Below are positions 8,590 to 18,051 of a stretch of DNA of 64,000 bases, piece after piece. A model generated the notes under the pieces. The model saw only the letters and a program-made list of their open reading frames with translations. It did not search any database and was not told where the DNA came from. Source of the DNA: an uncultured Collinsella sp. (GTDB lineage: Bacteria; Actinomycetota; Coriobacteriia; Coriobacteriales; Coriobacteriaceae); NCBI GenBank assembly GCA_900542155.1, contig UQMD01000005.1, positions 26,830 to 90,829 of the forward strand, written 5' to 3'. The translations under genes and the position numbers were made by a program. Positions within the stretch are counted from its first letter, which is position 1; every line of letters begins with the position of its first letter.

Positions 8590-9870
8590 ATGTCAGAAGA
8601 ACTTCGTTCCATCCCACCCCAACACGGGTCCTTTGTATTTACGTCGGAGTCGGTGACCGAAGGTCATCCCGATAAGATTGCTGACCAAATCAGCGACGCC
8701 GTCCTCGACGCAATCCTCGCTAAAGAAATAGAGCTGCAGGAGCAGGGCTACATTGCGCCCAACGGCGTGCCCGCCAACGTTGAGAACGTCCGCTGCGCCT
8801 GCGAGACCCTCGTGACCACCGGCACGGTCATCGTTGCCGGCGAGATCCGCACCCAGGCCTACGTCGACGTGCAGGAGATTGCCCGTGGCGTTATCCGCCG
8901 CATTGGCTACAACCGCGCAAAGTTCGGTTTTGACTGCGATACCTGCGGCGTTATGAGCCTCATCCACGAGCAGTCGCCCGATATCGCCCAGGGCGTCGAC
9001 GAGTCCTTCGAGACCCAGACCGGCGCCACCACCGACCCGATCGACCTGATCGGCGCCGGCGACCAGGGCATGATGTTTGGCTATGCCTCCAACGAGACCA
9101 AGACCCTCATGCCCATGCCGCACTACCTGGCGAGCCGCCTGGCCGAGCGCCTTGCCACCGTGCGCCACGACGGCACCCTGCCCTACCTACGCCCCGACGG
9201 CAAGACCCAGGTCACGGTGCGCTACGAGGACGGCAAGCCCGTCGAGGTCACGACCATCGTCATCTCCACGCAGCACGCCGCCGAGATCGAGGATATGGGC
9301 AAGATCAAGAACGACCTCATCGAGCACGTCATCACCCCCGTCATGGCTGCCGAGAACATGCCGTGGGACAACGCCGACATCTATGTGAACCCCACCGGTC
9401 GCTTTGTCGTGGGCGGCCCCATGGGCGACACGGGCCTCACCGGCCGTAAGATCATCGTCGACACCTACGGCGGTTACGGCCGTCACGGCGGCGGCGCCTT
9501 TAGCGGCAAGGACTGCACCAAGGTCGACCGTTCTGCCGCGTACGCCGCGCGCTGGGTCGCCAAAAACGTAGTCGCCGCTGGCCTGGCCGATCGCTGCGAA
9601 GTCGAGCTGGCCTACGCCATCGGCGTATCCAAGCCGCTGTCGATCATGGTCGACACCTTCGGTACCGCGCATGTTGCCGAGGACAAGATCGTCGAGGCCG
9701 TCGAGAAGACCTTCGACCTGCGCCCGGGCGCGATCATCCGCGACCTGGACCTGCGTCGACCGATCTACGAGAAGACGGCAGCCTACGGCCACTTCGGCCG
9801 AGAAGACGCCGACTTCACCTGGGAGAAGACCGATCGAGTCGAAGAACTCAAAGCAGCCTGCGGCCTGTAA
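8590..9870 (+). CDS. metK: S-adenosylmethionine synthetase
   Basis: A 426-residue methionine adenosyltransferase making SAM from methionine and ATP. It has the N-terminal TSESVTEGHPDKIADQISDA signature, the ATP-site hexapeptide GAGDQG near residue 156, and the P-loop-like GGGAFSGKD near residue 301. The chain is somewhat longer than E. coli MetK because of an insertion around residues 40-60 (LQEQGYIAPNG), as in actinobacterial forms. GAAAGGA precedes the ATG. Monocistronic with a strong terminator. A possible -10 (TATGAT, 8517-8522) has a poor -35. The leader contains a short GGCG/CGCC hairpin but nothing recognisable as a SAM riboswitch. Confidence 0.97.
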   Translation: MSEELRSIPPQHGSFVFTSESVTEGHPDKIADQISDAVLDAILAKEIELQEQGYIAPNGVPANVENVRCACETLVTTGTVIVAGEIRTQAYVDVQEIARGVIRRIGYNRAKFGFDCDTCGVMSLIHEQSPDIAQGVDESFETQTGATTDPIDLIGAGDQGMMFGYASNETKTLMPMPHYLASRLAERLATVRHDGTLPYLRPDGKTQVTVRYEDGKPVEVTTIVISTQHAAEIEDMGKIKNDLIEHVITPVMAAENMPWDNADIYVNPTGRFVVGGPMGDTGLTGRKIIVDTYGGYGRHGGGAFSGKDCTKVDRSAAYAARWVAKNVVAAGLADRCEVELAYAIGVSKPLSIMVDTFGTAHVAEDKIVEAVEKTFDLRPGAIIRDLDLRRPIYEKTAAYGHFGREDADFTWEKTDRVEELKAACGL

Positions 9871-9912
9871 GCTAACGAGAAAAGCCACAGCCAAATAAAC
9901 ACACACCAATAA

Positions 9913-9945
9913 GAGGTACCGGAACAACCGGTACCTCTTTTTTAT
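9913..9945 (+). terminator. Intrinsic terminator of metK
   Basis: A 10-bp stem GAGGTACCGG / CCGGTACCTC (9913-9922, 9928-9937) with a 5-nt loop and a run of six T: a textbook rho-independent terminator 42 nt past the metK stop. Confidence 0.93.
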
Positions 9946-10037
9946 TAACCGATGGTGAAGATGGCCGACATGGGACATGGAATAGTTCACAGGCCGATAA
10001 ATTTTGCAGCAGAGCGACTGCAACCATGTATCCTAAG

Positions 10038-10156
10038 TTCCGAGGGCTTTAGTATTTGGTCGATCGCGAGTTCTGCACGAGCCGGAGAGCACTTAATGTG
10101 CTCTCCGTGCGAGCAGGACTGTCCGAGCAGGCGACCAAATACTAAAGCCCTCGGAA
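10038..10156. repeat. Nested palindromic element (GCACGAGCCG core), copy 1
   Basis: Outer perfect 25-nt arms (10038-10062, 10132-10156; arm begins TTCCGAGGGCTTTAG) enclose a core with its own hairpin GGAGAGCAC / GTGCTCTCC around 10084-10106 and flanks GCACGAGCCG and GAGCAGGACTG. The same core, inverted, is at 25690-25840 with unrelated outer arms. Between the two cores one stem pair changes from G-C to A-T with both partners altered, pointing to selection or copying of the fold. Lies between the metK terminator and sdaA; no coding potential. The rest of the 343-nt gap shows nothing clear. Confidence 0.85.
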
Positions 10157-10213
10157 CGGCGGGACAGAGTATGCCCCGCCCTCGGGACGATGGGACAAAA
10201 CAAAGGAGCAGCC

Positions 10214-11821
10214 ATGGCAGGCAAGCCGCAAACACTAGCTACGACCTCGGCATTCGAGATCTTGGGCCCCGTCATGGTCGGCCCCAGCTCATCGCACACC
10301 GCCGGCGCCCTGCGGTGCGCCCAGGTTGCCGCCAGCCTGCTCGAGGGCCGCATCACCAAGGTTACCTTTGGCCTGTGGAACTCCTTCGCGCACACCTACC
10401 GCGGACACGGCACCGACCGCGCACTTGTCGCGGGCATCCTGGGCCTCGACACCGACGACGAGAACATCAAGCAGGCCTTCGACCTCGCACGCAAGCAAGG
10501 CCTCGAATATCACTTTGACATTAAGGGCGACGACGCCTCCATCCACCCCAACACCGTCGATATCGACATGGTCGACGACAGGGGTGCCACGGCACAGGTC
10601 CGCGGCGAGAGCCTAGGCGGCGGCAAGATGCGCATCAGCCGCATCAACGGCGTCGGCGTCGACATCTCGGGCATGTATTCCACGCTCTTCGTGGCGCATC
10701 AGGACGTCCCCGGCGTGCTCGCAGCACTTACCAACCTGCTCGCCTACGCGCATGTAAACATCGCGTTTTGCCGCACCTACCGCACCGAGGTGGGCGGCCA
10801 GGCCTACTCCGTCTTTGAGACCGACGGCGCCCCCGACGATACCGTCGTCCCCCTGCTGCGAAAACTCGACAACATCGACTACGCCACCTTCATTGAGCTT
10901 CCCGGTTCGGCCTCATCGCTCTCCCCCGGCGTCTCGGCCAAGGAGATCTTCGATGACGGCGAGCAGCTGCTTGACGCCTGCGAGGAGCTGGGACTCAACA
11001 TCGGCGCCGTCATGGCCGTACGCGAGGCGCGCCTCACCGGCGAGGAGCACGCCGTCGCCACCATGCGTCGCGTGCTCGAAGTCATGAAGGACGAGACCAC
11101 GGCACCCATCGCCAATCCGCAGCGCTCGCTCGGCGGGCTCATCGGCGGCGAGGCCAAACTCGTCGATGCCACCGGCCGTAACGATTTGGGCACAAACCTG
11201 ATGGGCACCGTTCAGACCGATGCCGTGGCCCGCGCGATGGCCGTGCTCGAGCGCTCCGCCACTATGGGCGTGATCGTCGCCGCCCCCACGGCAGGCTCCG
11301 CGGGCGTCGTGCCCGGCTGCGTACTGGCGCTTGCCGACCACCTGCAGCTCGACGACGAGCAGGTCATGGACGCCCTCTACTGTGCTGCTGCCATCGGCCT
11401 CAACCTCACCACGAGCGCCTGCGTCGCCGGCGCCGAGGGCGGCTGCCAGGCCGAGGTGGGAAGCGCCGCCGCCATGGCCGCCGCCGCGCTGGTGCAGATG
11501 CTCGGCGGCACCCCCGAGCAGGCACTCGACGCCAGTTCCATCGCGCTGAGCAATCTGCTAGGCCTCGTTTGCGACCCCGTGGGCGGACTTGTTGAGGTGC
11601 CGTGCCAAAACCGCAATGCCATCGGCGTGGCCGCGGCCTTCAGCTCGGCCCAGCTCGCGCTCGCCGGCATCAAGAGCCTGGTGCCGTTTGACCAGATGGC
11701 GCATGTGATGCTCTCGGTGGGCCACGCCCTGCCGGCAACCCTGCGCGAGACGGCCAAGGGCGGCATAGCTCAAGCCCCGGCCGCGCTTTCTGCCTGCGCC
11801 AAATGCGGCATATGCGGATAG
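10214..11821 (+). CDS. sdaA: L-serine ammonia-lyase, iron-sulfur type, single chain
   Basis: A 535-residue 4Fe-4S L-serine dehydratase that deaminates serine to pyruvate and ammonia. The N-terminal half is the beta domain (GPSSSHTAGALRCA near residue 24, with an ACT-like segment around residues 145-220). The C-terminal half is the alpha domain (PTAGSAGVVPGCVLA, CVAGAEGGCQAEVG, CDPVGGLVEVPCQNRN). It ends in CAKCGICG, supplying cluster cysteines, so it matches the fused E. coli SdaA arrangement. AAAGGAG precedes the chosen ATG; a frame-matched ATG eight codons upstream lacks one. Monocistronic, probably for amino-acid fermentation. Confidence 0.94.
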   Translation: MAGKPQTLATTSAFEILGPVMVGPSSSHTAGALRCAQVAASLLEGRITKVTFGLWNSFAHTYRGHGTDRALVAGILGLDTDDENIKQAFDLARKQGLEYHFDIKGDDASIHPNTVDIDMVDDRGATAQVRGESLGGGKMRISRINGVGVDISGMYSTLFVAHQDVPGVLAALTNLLAYAHVNIAFCRTYRTEVGGQAYSVFETDGAPDDTVVPLLRKLDNIDYATFIELPGSASSLSPGVSAKEIFDDGEQLLDACEELGLNIGAVMAVREARLTGEEHAVATMRRVLEVMKDETTAPIANPQRSLGGLIGGEAKLVDATGRNDLGTNLMGTVQTDAVARAMAVLERSATMGVIVAAPTAGSAGVVPGCVLALADHLQLDDEQVMDALYCAAAIGLNLTTSACVAGAEGGCQAEVGSAAAMAAAALVQMLGGTPEQALDASSIALSNLLGLVCDPVGGLVEVPCQNRNAIGVAAAFSSAQLALAGIKSLVPFDQMAHVMLSVGHALPATLRETAKGGIAQAPAALSACAKCGICG

Positions 11822-11875
11822 GCAGACTTCTCCAAACTGATACTGTTTCCGCACCACAAACAACAGGCTAATCGC

Positions 11876-11881
11876 TATAAT
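11876..11881 (+). promoter_or_regulatory. Candidate -10 element upstream of the L,D-transpeptidase gene
   Basis: A perfect TATAAT lies 57 nt before the start at 11939. The -35 at 17-bp spacing (around 11853, ACCACA) matches only the ACA half. Promoter call by position and -10 quality only. Confidence 0.4.
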
Positions 11882-11938
11882 GCAAGCCCAGTTAAAACAC
11901 GATGAGCCGCAAGTCGAAACTCGAAGGAAATATAAACG

Positions 11939-13684
11939 ATGTCGCAAATCGACCGCAGCAACATGATTCCCGATCCGCAACAGCCCAGTAGGCATACTGG
12001 CGGCGTCCAATCGCCGCGCCCCATCGCGCCGGCTCACAGCCAACAACACGGCCCGGCCAATGCCTCTCAGCGCCCGAATCAGCGTCAATACCAGCCGCAT
12101 CAACAATATCAGCAGCGTTCCGCACAAGGTGCCGCCCCCAAGCAGGGCCCTTCGCACGCTCGCGCGGCAAGCAATCGCGGACCCGCGGACAAGCACACCA
12201 ACAAAAGCAGCAAGTCGGGCGGAAAGACGGCCCTCTTTGTCGTCCTCGGCCTCGTTGCGATCGTCTACATCGTAGGCGTCGTGGCGTTCTCGCAGGTCGC
12301 TTACCCCAACACTACCATCGCCGGCGTCGACATCTCGCTCTCTAACGCATCTTCGGCAGCCACCAAGGTCAACTCGGCATGGAAGCACTACAAGCTCACC
12401 GTGTCGGGCGATGACTTTAGCTGGACCTACCAGCCCGAGTCCGACGAGCCCATCGTCGATGGCGAAGAAGCCGCCCACGAGATTATCAGCAAAAACGAGC
12501 CGCTGCTGTGGCCATCGCGCCTCATCGCGTCGCTCGGCGGCAAAACCGTTAGCGCCACCAAGAACGGCTCGGTCGACTTGGACCAGGACGTCGACCTGTC
12601 CATGCTCTCCGATGCCTTTGACCAAAAGCAGTTTGAGGAGGACCTGGGCAGCGCCATCGACGAGTTCAACGAGGGCCGCTCGGGCACCTTCGAGGCCACC
12701 AGCTCCTATGACGAGAAGGCCGGCAAGTTCACCGTTGAGAAGGCCCGTTCCAACGAGAAGATCGACCGCGAGCATGTCATCAAATATGCCGAGATCGAGC
12801 TCGCGTCGCTCGCCGAGAACGTCGATATCACCAAGATCGGCAACGACGCCTACGAACCGCTCAACGGCACCCTCACCAACGACCAGATTCAGGCTGCGTG
12901 CGATGCCGCCAACAACTTCCTGGGCGTCAACGTGACCCTTAAGCTCAACGGCAATGATGCCGGTAAAGTGGACGGCAGCTCGGTGCTGCAGTGGATCAGC
13001 TTTGCCGATCCGGCCAACCCCACGCTCGATACGTCGCAGATCGGCAGCTGGGCCGCCGAGCTCGCTAACGGCTTTAACACCGTGGGATCCACCCGCTGGT
13101 GGACACGCGCCGACGGCAAGGAGTGCGCTGTCGAGGGCGGAGACTTTGGCTGGTCCATCGACAGCGACACGCTCGCCAAGCAGGTCGAGGACGCTATCAA
13201 TAACAAGCAGACCGGCGATATCGAGATTTCGTACTCCAAGAAGGCCGACACGTTTACCGCCAAGGGCGAGCCCGATTGGAAGGCCTATATCGACGTCGAC
13301 CTGTCCGAGCAGCACGCGCGCTACTACGACGAGAACGGCAATATCGTGTGGGAGGCCAACTTTATTTCCGGCAAACCGGGCGAAGACGCCACCCCGGAGG
13401 GCGTGTGGCAGATCAACAGCAACGACGGCGCAAGCAAGCTCATCGGTGCTAAAGACCCCGAGACCGGAAAGCCCAAATACGAGAGCCCGGTCAGCTATTG
13501 GATGCCGTTCGAGGGCAATATGATCGGTTTCCACGACGCCACCTGGCAAAACGACAAGAGCTTCGACAACGCCGAGTCGTACAAGTGGTGCGGCAGCCAC
13601 GGTTGCATCAACCTGCGCCTGGCCGACGCCAAGGCGCTCCACGACTGCATCAGCGTCGGCCTGTGCGTGGTCGTGCACTCGTAG
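11939..13684 (+). CDS. Membrane-anchored L,D-transpeptidase with YkuD catalytic domain
   Basis: A 581-residue cell-wall enzyme that forms 3-3 cross-links or attaches proteins to peptidoglycan stem peptides. Order: a Gln/Pro/Ser-rich cytoplasmic N-terminus (about 1-95), one transmembrane helix (TALFVVLGLVAIVYIVGVVAF), two repeated YoaR/PG-binding-4-like extracellular segments, and a C-terminal YkuD domain with GFHDATW and SHGCINLRLADA, giving the catalytic His and Cys. The same build is seen in other Gram-positive actinobacterial Ldt proteins. Monocistronic. The exact cross-linking role is not known from sequence. Confidence 0.9.
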   Translation: MSQIDRSNMIPDPQQPSRHTGGVQSPRPIAPAHSQQHGPANASQRPNQRQYQPHQQYQQRSAQGAAPKQGPSHARAASNRGPADKHTNKSSKSGGKTALFVVLGLVAIVYIVGVVAFSQVAYPNTTIAGVDISLSNASSAATKVNSAWKHYKLTVSGDDFSWTYQPESDEPIVDGEEAAHEIISKNEPLLWPSRLIASLGGKTVSATKNGSVDLDQDVDLSMLSDAFDQKQFEEDLGSAIDEFNEGRSGTFEATSSYDEKAGKFTVEKARSNEKIDREHVIKYAEIELASLAENVDITKIGNDAYEPLNGTLTNDQIQAACDAANNFLGVNVTLKLNGNDAGKVDGSSVLQWISFADPANPTLDTSQIGSWAAELANGFNTVGSTRWWTRADGKECAVEGGDFGWSIDSDTLAKQVEDAINNKQTGDIEISYSKKADTFTAKGEPDWKAYIDVDLSEQHARYYDENGNIVWEANFISGKPGEDATPEGVWQINSNDGASKLIGAKDPETGKPKYESPVSYWMPFEGNMIGFHDATWQNDKSFDNAESYKWCGSHGCINLRLADAKALHDCISVGLCVVVHS

Positions 13685-13814
13685 GGAATCACGCCTTCGC
13701 ACAACGGGGAGCTGACGCTCCAATCTAACAGTTCCGAAAGATACCGCCATAATGCGCCCGCCTCTCGCGACGGGCGCATATACTTATCGAGGAACTTTCT
13801 ATAAAGGAGACGCC

Positions 13815-15236
13815 ATGTCGAATGTCCCCACCATCACCCCGGGACCGAATGATGCCGAGCGAGTGCCCGAGGGTGCCACCGAAACACTTCCCCTCATAAC
13901 AAACGTGCACGTCGCACAGCAAAACGGCAATACAAGCGATACAACCGAGATTTCTGACGAAGAGGCCTACGCCAAGCTCAAGGCGAAGCGTGCCGAGCGT
14001 CGGCGCAAAAAGCTCATCCGACGCGGCATTGCGGCCGGCGTCGTGACCGCCATTGTGCTCATCGCCGTTGTCGTGACCTTAGTCATCAACGCACGGCCCG
14101 CAGGTACCAACGGGCCGGTGACCGACATGGTCACCGAGGGCACGTTTACGACCACCGTCGAGGCTAAAGGCCAGCTCAAGCCCATCTCGGCTTCGGTGGT
14201 CTCCCCTTCTGTCGACGGAACGGTGGCATCGATCAACGTGCAAGCCGGCCAGTCCGTCAACGAGGGCGACGTGCTCATGACCATTAAAAACGACGAGCTC
14301 GATCGCAACGTCGCCGACGCGCAGCGCGCGGTGACAGCGGCACAGGAAGACCTCGCCAACGCGAAGAAAGCCGCAGCTGCCGCGCAGGTCGCCCCAACGA
14401 CGGATGTCGATGGAGCTTCCGCAGCGACTGGCGTCTCCGCCGCGTCAGCGGACACGAACGCCGTATCGGCCGCGCAGCGCAGCCTCGCATCGGCCCAGGC
14501 AAACCTCGATCAGGCGAACGCCAAGGCCGCCAGCCGTACGGTCACGGCCCCGAGCTCGGGCAGCATCGTGGAGCTCAACGCCAAGGTGGGCGCCACGGTA
14601 ACAGGAGGCATGATCATGGGCGAAGGCGACACGAGCGGCGGCAAACAGTGCATGCAAATCGCCGACCTGTCCAAGATGAAGGTGACGGTTCAGGTTGGCG
14701 AAAAGGATATCGCCAAAATTGCCGTGGGCCAAAGCGCCAACGTGACCTATCCCGCGTTTCCCGATATCGTGAGCCAAGGCACCGTCACGGCTATCGCCTC
14801 GGTGGCAAACTCCGACTCCTCCTCCGGGAGCGGCGGCAGCGTGACCTTTAACGTCGACATCCTCATCGAAGCACCCGACAGTCGCCTTAAGCCGGGTATG
14901 ACTGCCGAGGTCTCGGTAGTGACCGAGAAGCTCGACGACGTGGTGATGGTGCCGACCATGGCGCTGATGACCGAAGATGGCGAGCACTATTACGTCAATC
15001 TGGCAACCGATTCGGAAGGCAAAAAGACGCGCCGCGTGAAGGTGACCGTCGTGACGCAAAACGACAACGAGGCTGTAGTCGGCAAGACCCAGGTCAAGCG
15101 CGACGACCAGGGCAACGAGATCAACCCAGACGTCCCGGTTACCAAGCTACGCGACGGCGACACCATCGTGACGGACACCGGCACAGGCATGACGGCAGAC
15201 GGCGGCGACAACATGCCTGCCGACGAGGGCAAGTAA
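13815..15236 (+). CDS. HlyD/MacA-like periplasmic adaptor (membrane fusion) protein
   Basis: A 473-residue export adaptor with a charged cytoplasmic N-terminus, one transmembrane helix (about residues 72-95), a biotinyl/lipoyl-like half-motif (VVSPSVDGTVASINVQAGQSV), a coiled coil rich in Ala/Glu (about 155-240), the second lipoyl half (VTAPSSGSIVELNAKVGATV) and beta-barrel domains. AAAGGAGA precedes the ATG at 13815. The stop and the next start share a base (TAATG), and the next two genes encode the ATPase and permease, so the three form one ABC exporter. The substrate is not apparent; macrolide, peptide or lipid export are all possible in this family. Confidence 0.9.
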   Translation: MSNVPTITPGPNDAERVPEGATETLPLITNVHVAQQNGNTSDTTEISDEEAYAKLKAKRAERRRKKLIRRGIAAGVVTAIVLIAVVVTLVINARPAGTNGPVTDMVTEGTFTTTVEAKGQLKPISASVVSPSVDGTVASINVQAGQSVNEGDVLMTIKNDELDRNVADAQRAVTAAQEDLANAKKAAAAAQVAPTTDVDGASAATGVSAASADTNAVSAAQRSLASAQANLDQANAKAASRTVTAPSSGSIVELNAKVGATVTGGMIMGEGDTSGGKQCMQIADLSKMKVTVQVGEKDIAKIAVGQSANVTYPAFPDIVSQGTVTAIASVANSDSSSGSGGSVTFNVDILIEAPDSRLKPGMTAEVSVVTEKLDDVVMVPTMALMTEDGEHYYVNLATDSEGKKTRRVKVTVVTQNDNEAVVGKTQVKRDDQGNEINPDVPVTKLRDGDTIVTDTGTGMTADGGDNMPADEGK

Positions 15237-16009
15237 TGCGTCCCGTCATCGACATCCGCAACGTGCACCGCATCTTTGAGAGCGAGGCCGGTTGCGCCCA
15301 CATCCTGCATAACGTAAGCCTGGCAGTAGATCCCGGTGAGTTCGTCGCCATCACCGGCCCCTCGGGCTCGGGCAAGTCGACGCTCATGAACATCCTGGGC
15401 TGCCTGGACAAACCGACGGCGGGCGATTACTTCCTGCAAGGGCTCAACGTCGCCGAGCTCGACGATGATGAGCTCACCGAGGTCCGCGCCCTGAGCATCG
15501 GCTTTGTCTTTCAGAGCTTCAACCTGCTGCCGCGCCTGACGGTGATCGAAAACGTCATGCTGCCGCTGTCCTACACCAATGTGCCGCGTAGCCAACGCGA
15601 GATGCGCGCCGTGCACGCGCTGCAAGCCGTCACGCTTCCGGTCGACCATTGGGATCATCGCATATCGGAGCTCTCGGGCGGACAGATGCAGCGCGTCGCC
15701 ATCGCGCGCGCCCTTGTCAACGATCCACCCATCATTTTGGCCGACGAGCCGACGGGAAACCTGGACTCGACAACCGGGGCGCTTGTCATGGAAACCTTCC
15801 ACAAGCTCCAGGAACGCGGCAAGACCATCGTTCTCATTACGCACGACCCCGGCATTGCTGCCGAGGCCGACCGCGCCGTGACCATTCGCGACGGTCGAAT
15901 CCATGACGGTGCATATATCGCGCATACACCGAATACGCTACGCGGGGCCGTCAACAATCTGCCTGTGATTTCTACAACCACCAATCAGCCGAACGGAGCG
16001 AAGGCATGA
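15236..16009 (+). CDS. ABC transporter ATP-binding protein, MacB/LolD type
   Basis: A 257-residue nucleotide-binding subunit. Walker A GPSGSGKST near residue 41, Q-loop FVFQSFNLLPRL, ABC signature LSGGQMQRVAIARAL and Walker B ILADEPTGNLDS, followed by the switch His in LITHDPG, are all intact. The MacB-like signature with GNLDS is typical of the MacB/LolD/FtsE group. One-base overlap with the adaptor gene and a 4-bp ATGA overlap with the permease gene show tight coupling. Confidence 0.95.
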   Translation: MRPVIDIRNVHRIFESEAGCAHILHNVSLAVDPGEFVAITGPSGSGKSTLMNILGCLDKPTAGDYFLQGLNVAELDDDELTEVRALSIGFVFQSFNLLPRLTVIENVMLPLSYTNVPRSQREMRAVHALQAVTLPVDHWDHRISELSGGQMQRVAIARALVNDPPIILADEPTGNLDSTTGALVMETFHKLQERGKTIVLITHDPGIAAEADRAVTIRDGRIHDGAYIAHTPNTLRGAVNNLPVISTTTNQPNGAKA

Positions 16010-17220
16010 GCACCCGCGATCTTGTCCAAGAAGCCCTTCACTCGCTCGAGGCCAACAAGGGACGCAGCCTGCTCACCATCCTGGGCATCGTCATTGGAAT
16101 CGCGTCGGTCATAGCCATGACCTCGCTTATCGGAGGCATCCAAAACAGCCTAGTCAACAGCCTGGGTCTTAACGCCGCCCGCATGGTGCAGATCTATTCG
16201 TCCCAAGAGCTCACCGATTCGGACGTCGAGAAATTGCGTAAGATGGTGCCGCAAATCGAACAGATAGGCATTGTCGACAGCGCCTATTCCGAGTACAAGG
16301 TCGGGGATAAAAGCTATACCGTCATGGCTCACGGCGTCGATAGCGACATGCTCGATGCCGTGGGCGCCAGCAAGATCGTCGCAGGGCGCACCTACAACGG
16401 TATCGAGTCGAAATCCGGTGCGCGCGTGGCGCTCATCGGCCGCGGCGGTGCCGAACAGCTGTACGGTAACGAACAGGACGCACTCGGCAAGACCATCAAG
16501 GTGTCGAGCGGAGAAGTGCAAATTGTCGGCGTTATCGATGGTGGCAACGAATCCATGGGTTCGCTGAACCTGTACATGCCACGGGCCGCGATAGCCGAGC
16601 TCTACGGCGACGACAATCCGTCGTTTCCGAGCGTGACGGCGCTCGCCGCCGAAGGCACGGATATGGATAAGCTCTGCAAGACCATCGAGTCCAAGGTGCG
16701 TAGCATAAAGGGCATCTCGAAGGACGACGAGTACGATAGCGTATCGGCGACCTCCATGAAAAGCGCTATCGACTCCCTCAATTCCTTTATGGGCGCCTTC
16801 TCGCTCATCATGGGAGCGGTTGCCGGCATTTCGCTGCTCGTGGGCGGTATTGGCATTATGAATATGATGCTCACCAACGTGACCGAGCGTATCCGCGAGA
16901 TCGGTATTCGCCGCGCGCTTGGTGCAAGCCGACGTGATATCACCTCTCAGTTTTTGGCCGAATCCTCGGCACTGTGCATCACCGGCGGCATTCTCGGTGT
17001 TGTGATCGGCTATCTGCTGGCATGGGGGCTCGCGTTTTTTGCCGCCAACTCGAGCATTATGAGCGAGTTTGGAGCCAGCGGGACGATTACGCCGAGCTTT
17101 TCCCTTACGACGGTGTTGCTCGCCTTTGCGGTTTCAGTCGGCATCGGCGTGATTTTTGGCTTCTACCCCGCCCGCCGGGCAGCAAAACTCGACCCCGTGG
17201 AGTGCCTGCGCTACCAGTAA
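16006..17220 (+). CDS. ABC transporter permease, MacB/FtsX type
   Basis: A 404-residue permease with an N-terminal helix (LLTILGIVIGIASVIAM), a large extracytoplasmic MacB_PCD domain (about 45-275) and three C-terminal helices of the FtsX domain (MGAVAGISLLVGGIGIMNMMLT onwards, with EIGIRRALGAS between them). This is the standard half of a mechanotransmission-type exporter such as MacB. It overlaps the ATPase gene by 4 bp and completes the MacA-MacB-like operon. The TetR gene just downstream on the other strand could regulate it, but that is only positional. Confidence 0.93.
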   Translation: MSTRDLVQEALHSLEANKGRSLLTILGIVIGIASVIAMTSLIGGIQNSLVNSLGLNAARMVQIYSSQELTDSDVEKLRKMVPQIEQIGIVDSAYSEYKVGDKSYTVMAHGVDSDMLDAVGASKIVAGRTYNGIESKSGARVALIGRGGAEQLYGNEQDALGKTIKVSSGEVQIVGVIDGGNESMGSLNLYMPRAAIAELYGDDNPSFPSVTALAAEGTDMDKLCKTIESKVRSIKGISKDDEYDSVSATSMKSAIDSLNSFMGAFSLIMGAVAGISLLVGGIGIMNMMLTNVTERIREIGIRRALGASRRDITSQFLAESSALCITGGILGVVIGYLLAWGLAFFAANSSIMSEFGASGTITPSFSLTTVLLAFAVSVGIGVIFGFYPARRAAKLDPVECLRYQ

Positions 17221-17224
17221 TGCA

Positions 17225-17309
17225 ATCCCCCGAGTTGCGGTGAAATAGGGAGTGTTTAAGCTGTTCAAAGGCCTATTCAGTCCTTATTTCACCGCAACTC
17301 ATGGGGGAT
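17225..17309. repeat. Palindromic intergenic repeat, GTTGCGGTGAAATA family, copy 2
   Basis: Inner arms GAGTTGCGGTGAAATAGGGA and its near-perfect complement (17281-17300) are enclosed by a locus-specific outer pair ATCCCCC / GGGGGAT (17225-17231, 17303-17309). It sits between the convergent permease and TetR genes. Same inner arms as copies at 1037 and 25931; the loop differs. Confidence 0.8.
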
Positions 17310-17321
17310 AAGGCGCTAGTG

Positions 17322-17933
17322 CTATTCGAAACGAGATTCCAGACTCGATAGTCCGTTCAACGTCAGATTGTTTGCGACCTCCGAGATGCGCTCAATGGGC
17401 ACCGAGCCATCGGAGAGCGCCCACGTACGGTAAATGCCGATAATGCCCGAAAGCAAAAAAGCCAGGTAATAGTCGAACATCTCGTCCTTGAGGCCGTGGG
17501 GCAGCAGGTCGCGCTCGACAATCTCGTGCTCGAGCGGCACGCGTAAGCGCGTCATAAAATCGTCGAGCGGGATGTTTTCAATCAGCTGGCGATTGAGCAC
17601 GAGGTTATTGCAAAGTGCCTCGTTGATGGTCTTAAAGAAGGTAGCTGCCGCTCCAAGGGCGCGCTCGTTGGGGTCACTGCCCATAGTGGAAAGCGTCTTT
17701 TCGACAGAGTCGACGATCATCTCCACCACATCGGCGGCGATGGCATCGAGCAGGCCGTCGACCGTGCCAAAATGCACGTAGAAGGTCTTACGATCGACAT
17801 TTGCCTCACGCGCGATGGCACTCACGGTAATATCGGCAAGCGGTTTATCCATCAGCAGGCGCTCAAACGCAGAAAGGATGGCATTGCGGCTGCGAACGAT
17901 GCGGCGGTCGAGGCGCGGTTTGCTGGTGTCCAT
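17322..17933 (-). CDS. TetR family transcriptional regulator
   Basis: A 203-residue regulator with an N-terminal TetR helix-turn-helix (ILSAFERLLMDKPLADITVSAIAREANVD, then RKTFYVHFGTVDGLLDAI) and a C-terminal all-helical ligand/dimer domain like the TetR_C group of DhaS-type regulators. The ATG at 17933 follows GGAGGG at good spacing; an in-frame ATG nine codons upstream lacks one. It converges on the exporter operon, a plausible target, and is followed upstream by a flippase-like gene. Ligand unknown. Confidence 0.85.
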   Translation of the reverse strand: MDTSKPRLDRRIVRSRNAILSAFERLLMDKPLADITVSAIAREANVDRKTFYVHFGTVDGLLDAIAADVVEMIVDSVEKTLSTMGSDPNERALGAAATFFKTINEALCNNLVLNRQLIENIPLDDFMTRLRVPLEHEIVERDLLPHGLKDEMFDYYLAFLLSGIIGIYRTWALSDGSVPIERISEVANNLTLNGLSSLESRFE

Positions 17934-18051
17934 GGACGTGTCCCTCCGGAATGCAAGCATTCATCAACAGATGAGAGTTAATCTACGCAAGAGGATTATC
18001 CCCCATCCGACACAAAAAAGCCCGGCAACATGAAGAACGCACGACCAACTG

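Noticed and set aside
17225..17309. Operator for the adjacent TetR regulator
   Set aside because: The same palindrome occurs at two unrelated loci, so it is better explained as a dispersed repeat.
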